A stretch of DNA of 7,715 nucleotides from Acetobacteraceae bacterium. GTDB lineage: Bacteria; Pseudomonadota; Alphaproteobacteria; Acetobacterales; Acetobacteraceae. The translations under genes and the position numbers were made by a program. The stretch lies in assembly GCA_947476855.1 (NCBI GenBank), contig CANJSR010000229.1, positions 1 to 7,715 of the forward strand. Reading direction: 5' to 3'. Below the pieces are notes generated by a model. It had not been told where the DNA came from. It worked only from the letters and a program-made list of their open reading frames with translations, and did no database searches. This document shows, one piece after another, positions 5,924 through 7,715 of the stretch; positions within the stretch are counted from its first letter, which is position 1, and every line of letters begins with the position of its first letter.

Positions 5924-7651
5924 TCAGCCGCGCAGGGCGGCGGTCGCGACGCTATCGACAACCCCCTCGGCCGTAACAGCGACCTTGTACAGCGCCCTGG
6001 CATTTTCCACCGAAACCAGGCCGTCCCGCACATCCAGCGCGACCAATGCCGGATCGCGCGTCGTGGCATCGCCCATGCCGCCGCCGCCCGGCAGTTCCAG
6101 GATCAGGCGATCGCCGTCGGGAATGACCTGAAATCCCTTGGCGCGCAGTTTCTTCCCGGTTTTCAGGGTCACGACGCCGTTGCCGCCTTCCAGCCCGCCT
6201 TCCCGGCCCTTGGGCGCATGGGCGATGCGGTCGAAGCTGGCGTTCACCGCGTATTCCAGATCACCTTTCGTCGCGATCTCCATGATCTGGCCGGTGCCGC
6301 CGCGGGTGTGGCCCGCGCCGCCTGAATCGGGTTTCAGTTCCTTGCGCCAGATGATGATGGGGGCGACGTTCTCGGTCGCCTCCACAGGCATGGTTCGCAC
6401 GCCAGATGGAAAGGCCGTCGCGTTCAGCCCATCCGATCCGGGGCGTGCGCCGGTGCCGCCGGAATTGAAGGTGATGATTTCAAAGTCTCCGACCACCGGC
6501 CGGTTGCCACGCGCCTGGCCAGACACTGACGATCCGCCTTTCAGCGGCGGGTTCCAGAGCGACGACGAACCCTCGGCCGTGACGCGGTCGGGCACGACCT
6601 GGTGCAGGCAGCCCATCATCAGGTCAGGCAGCAGATGGCCGGTGACGTGGCGCACCGAGACGGGATAGGGATGCGGCGCGTTCAGGATGCAGCCTTCCGG
6701 TATTTTCATCCGGAACGGTTCCAGGGACGCCCAGTTGTTCGGCACCTCCGGCGCCACCACGCACTTGATCCCGAAGCAGGAATAGGCCCGGCAATAGGCG
6801 GGCGGGACGTTGATGCCGCGAGGAGACAGGCCGGACGTGCCGGTGAAATCGACCTCGATAGCGTCTTCCAGGATGGTCATGCGCGCCGAGAGGCGGACCG
6901 GCTCGTCGTAGCCGTCGGAGTAGATTTCGTTGTCAAAGCTGCCGCGCGGGATCTTCGCGATTTCGGCCAATGTCGCGCGACGGGAGGAATCGAAGATGAA
7001 CTGCGCCAGGGGATCGAGGCTGGTCATCTCGAATTCCCCCATCATCTCCGACAGGCGATGGACCGCGGCGTCGTTGCAGGCGCACAGGGAGTAGATATCG
7101 CCTTCAAGCTCCACCGGCAGGCGGGAACCGGCGCGGATGAAGTCGAAGAAGGTTTCGTTCGGCTTGCCCTGTTCGAAGCAGCGGACGATGGGGATGTACA
7201 TCCCTTCCTCGAACACGGATCGCCCATCGGGTCCCATGCCCAGGCCGCCGATGTCGATGACATGAGCTGTATTGGCAAGAAGGCCGACAATCTCTCCATC
7301 ATGAAAGGCAGGTGTCACCACAGTCAGATCGTGCAGATGGCCAGTGCCGAGCCAGGGGTCGTTGGTGATGTAGTGGTCGCCGGGGCGCATGACGGTGGTG
7401 GGGAATTTCTTCAGGAAATGACCCACGCTTTCGGCCATGGAGTTCACGTGGCCAGGCGTTCCGGTGACGGCCTGGGCCATCATGCGGCCATGCAGGTCGA
7501 AGATGCCGGCGGACAGGTCTCCGGCTTCGCGCACCGTGGTGGAAAAGGCGGTGCGGATCATGATCTGCGCCTGTTCCTCTACCACGGCGATCAGGCGGTT
7601 CCACATGATCTGGCGGTGGATCTGCGCGAGGGCGTTGGTTTCGTTCGACAT
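5924..7651 (-). CDS. hyuB: Hydantoinase B/oxoprolinase-family subunit
   Basis: This complete 575-residue protein matches the HyuB/HydB subunit, which works with a HyuA subunit in ATP-dependent opening of hydantoin-like or 5-oxoproline rings; related pairs carboxylate ketones such as acetone. Family marks in order: REAGDLSAGIFDLHGRMMAQ (41-60), HVNSM (68-72), GDHYITNDPWLGTGHLHDLT (91-110), AHVIDIGG (129-136), RLPVELEGDI (177-186), DFTGTS (268-273), GGAGHTRGGTGQ (444-455) and PGGGGMGD (521-528). The length is normal and no break is seen. The ATG at 7651 shares one base with the stop of the upstream gene (TGATG) and has GGGAG eight bases before it, a sign of translational coupling. The real substrate cannot be read from the sequence; N-methylhydantoin, hydantoin, oxoproline or a ketone are all possible. 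It is cytoplasmic, with no signal peptide. Confidence 0.93.
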   Translation of the reverse strand: MSNETNALAQIHRQIMWNRLIAVVEEQAQIMIRTAFSTTVREAGDLSAGIFDLHGRMMAQAVTGTPGHVNSMAESVGHFLKKFPTTVMRPGDHYITNDPWLGTGHLHDLTVVTPAFHDGEIVGLLANTAHVIDIGGLGMGPDGRSVFEEGMYIPIVRCFEQGKPNETFFDFIRAGSRLPVELEGDIYSLCACNDAAVHRLSEMMGEFEMTSLDPLAQFIFDSSRRATLAEIAKIPRGSFDNEIYSDGYDEPVRLSARMTILEDAIEVDFTGTSGLSPRGINVPPAYCRAYSCFGIKCVVAPEVPNNWASLEPFRMKIPEGCILNAPHPYPVSVRHVTGHLLPDLMMGCLHQVVPDRVTAEGSSSLWNPPLKGGSSVSGQARGNRPVVGDFEIITFNSGGTGARPGSDGLNATAFPSGVRTMPVEATENVAPIIIWRKELKPDSGGAGHTRGGTGQIMEIATKGDLEYAVNASFDRIAHAPKGREGGLEGGNGVVTLKTGKKLRAKGFQVIPDGDRLILELPGGGGMGDATTRDPALVALDVRDGLVSVENARALYKVAVTAEGVVDSVATAALRG

Positions 7652-7715
7652 CAGACTGACTCCCGCACCATCTCGATATAGCCCAACCCGTTCAGCGACG
7701 CCGTCCAGCCTGGTC
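7651..7715 (-). CDS. C-terminal end of upstream gene, probably hydantoinase A subunit
   Basis: On the minus strand an open frame enters from the right edge and encodes the last residues PGWTASLNGLGYIEMVRESV before TGA, which overlaps the hydantoinase B ATG by one base. HyuA-type subunits normally lie directly upstream of HyuB, and a short tail with a GLGY turn fits my memory of HyuA ends. Too little is visible to be sure. HyuA carries the ATP-binding actin-like fold, all of it outside this window. Confidence 0.6.
   Translation of the reverse strand, partial: PGWTASLNGLGYIEMVRESV

Noticed and set aside
6602..7681. 359-codon open frame opposite the hydantoinase B gene
   Set aside because: No domain is recognisable, and the minus-strand frame matches its family from end to end.
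1..7715. Mobile element, phage, CRISPR, tRNA or toxin-antitoxin content
   Set aside because: I saw no transposase, integrase, repeat-spacer array, cloverleaf or small toxin-like pair on either strand.

Overview
The window comes from a GC-rich bacterium. The high-GC third positions, the gene families and their arrangement suggest an alphaproteobacterium, possibly Rhodospirillales/Acetobacteraceae. That placement is inference only, because no rRNA or other phylogenetic marker is present. Genes are densely packed; no tRNA, rRNA, CRISPR array, insertion sequence or phage gene was seen, and no gene-free stretch exceeds about 140 bases.

Left part, minus strand: the window opens inside the 5' end of an enolase-superfamily (mandelate racemase/muconate lactonizing type) gene. 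It has a clear Shine-Dalgarno and a plausible promoter of its own. Upstream of it, on the same strand, is a 468-residue membrane protein that I do not recognise. It has four predicted membrane segments and a cysteine-rich loop of about 155 residues.

Centre-left, plus strand: divergent from the membrane protein are a crotonase-fold protein and, overlapping its stop codon by 14 bases, a short RluA-family RNA pseudouridine synthase. The crotonase has an altered active site. The translation starts of the two divergent genes lie in near-identical leader sequences arranged as an inverted repeat.

Centre-right, plus strand: a three-gene set of rubrerythrin (diiron domain only), a GlpC-like two-CCG-domain iron-sulfur protein, and a DUF3501 protein. 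A G/C-rich hairpin separates the first two genes; the second and third are 18 bases apart. This is the most interesting unit. The diiron protein has no electron-donor domain, its neighbour is an electron-transfer iron-sulfur protein, and the third partner has no assigned function. A peroxide-reduction or redox-sensing role is a reasonable inference but unproven.

Right part, minus strand: converging on the DUF3501 gene is a complete hydantoinase B/oxoprolinase-family subunit. It is coupled by a TGATG overlap to the last codons of an upstream gene, very probably the hydantoinase A subunit. A long inverted repeat sits between the converging genes.
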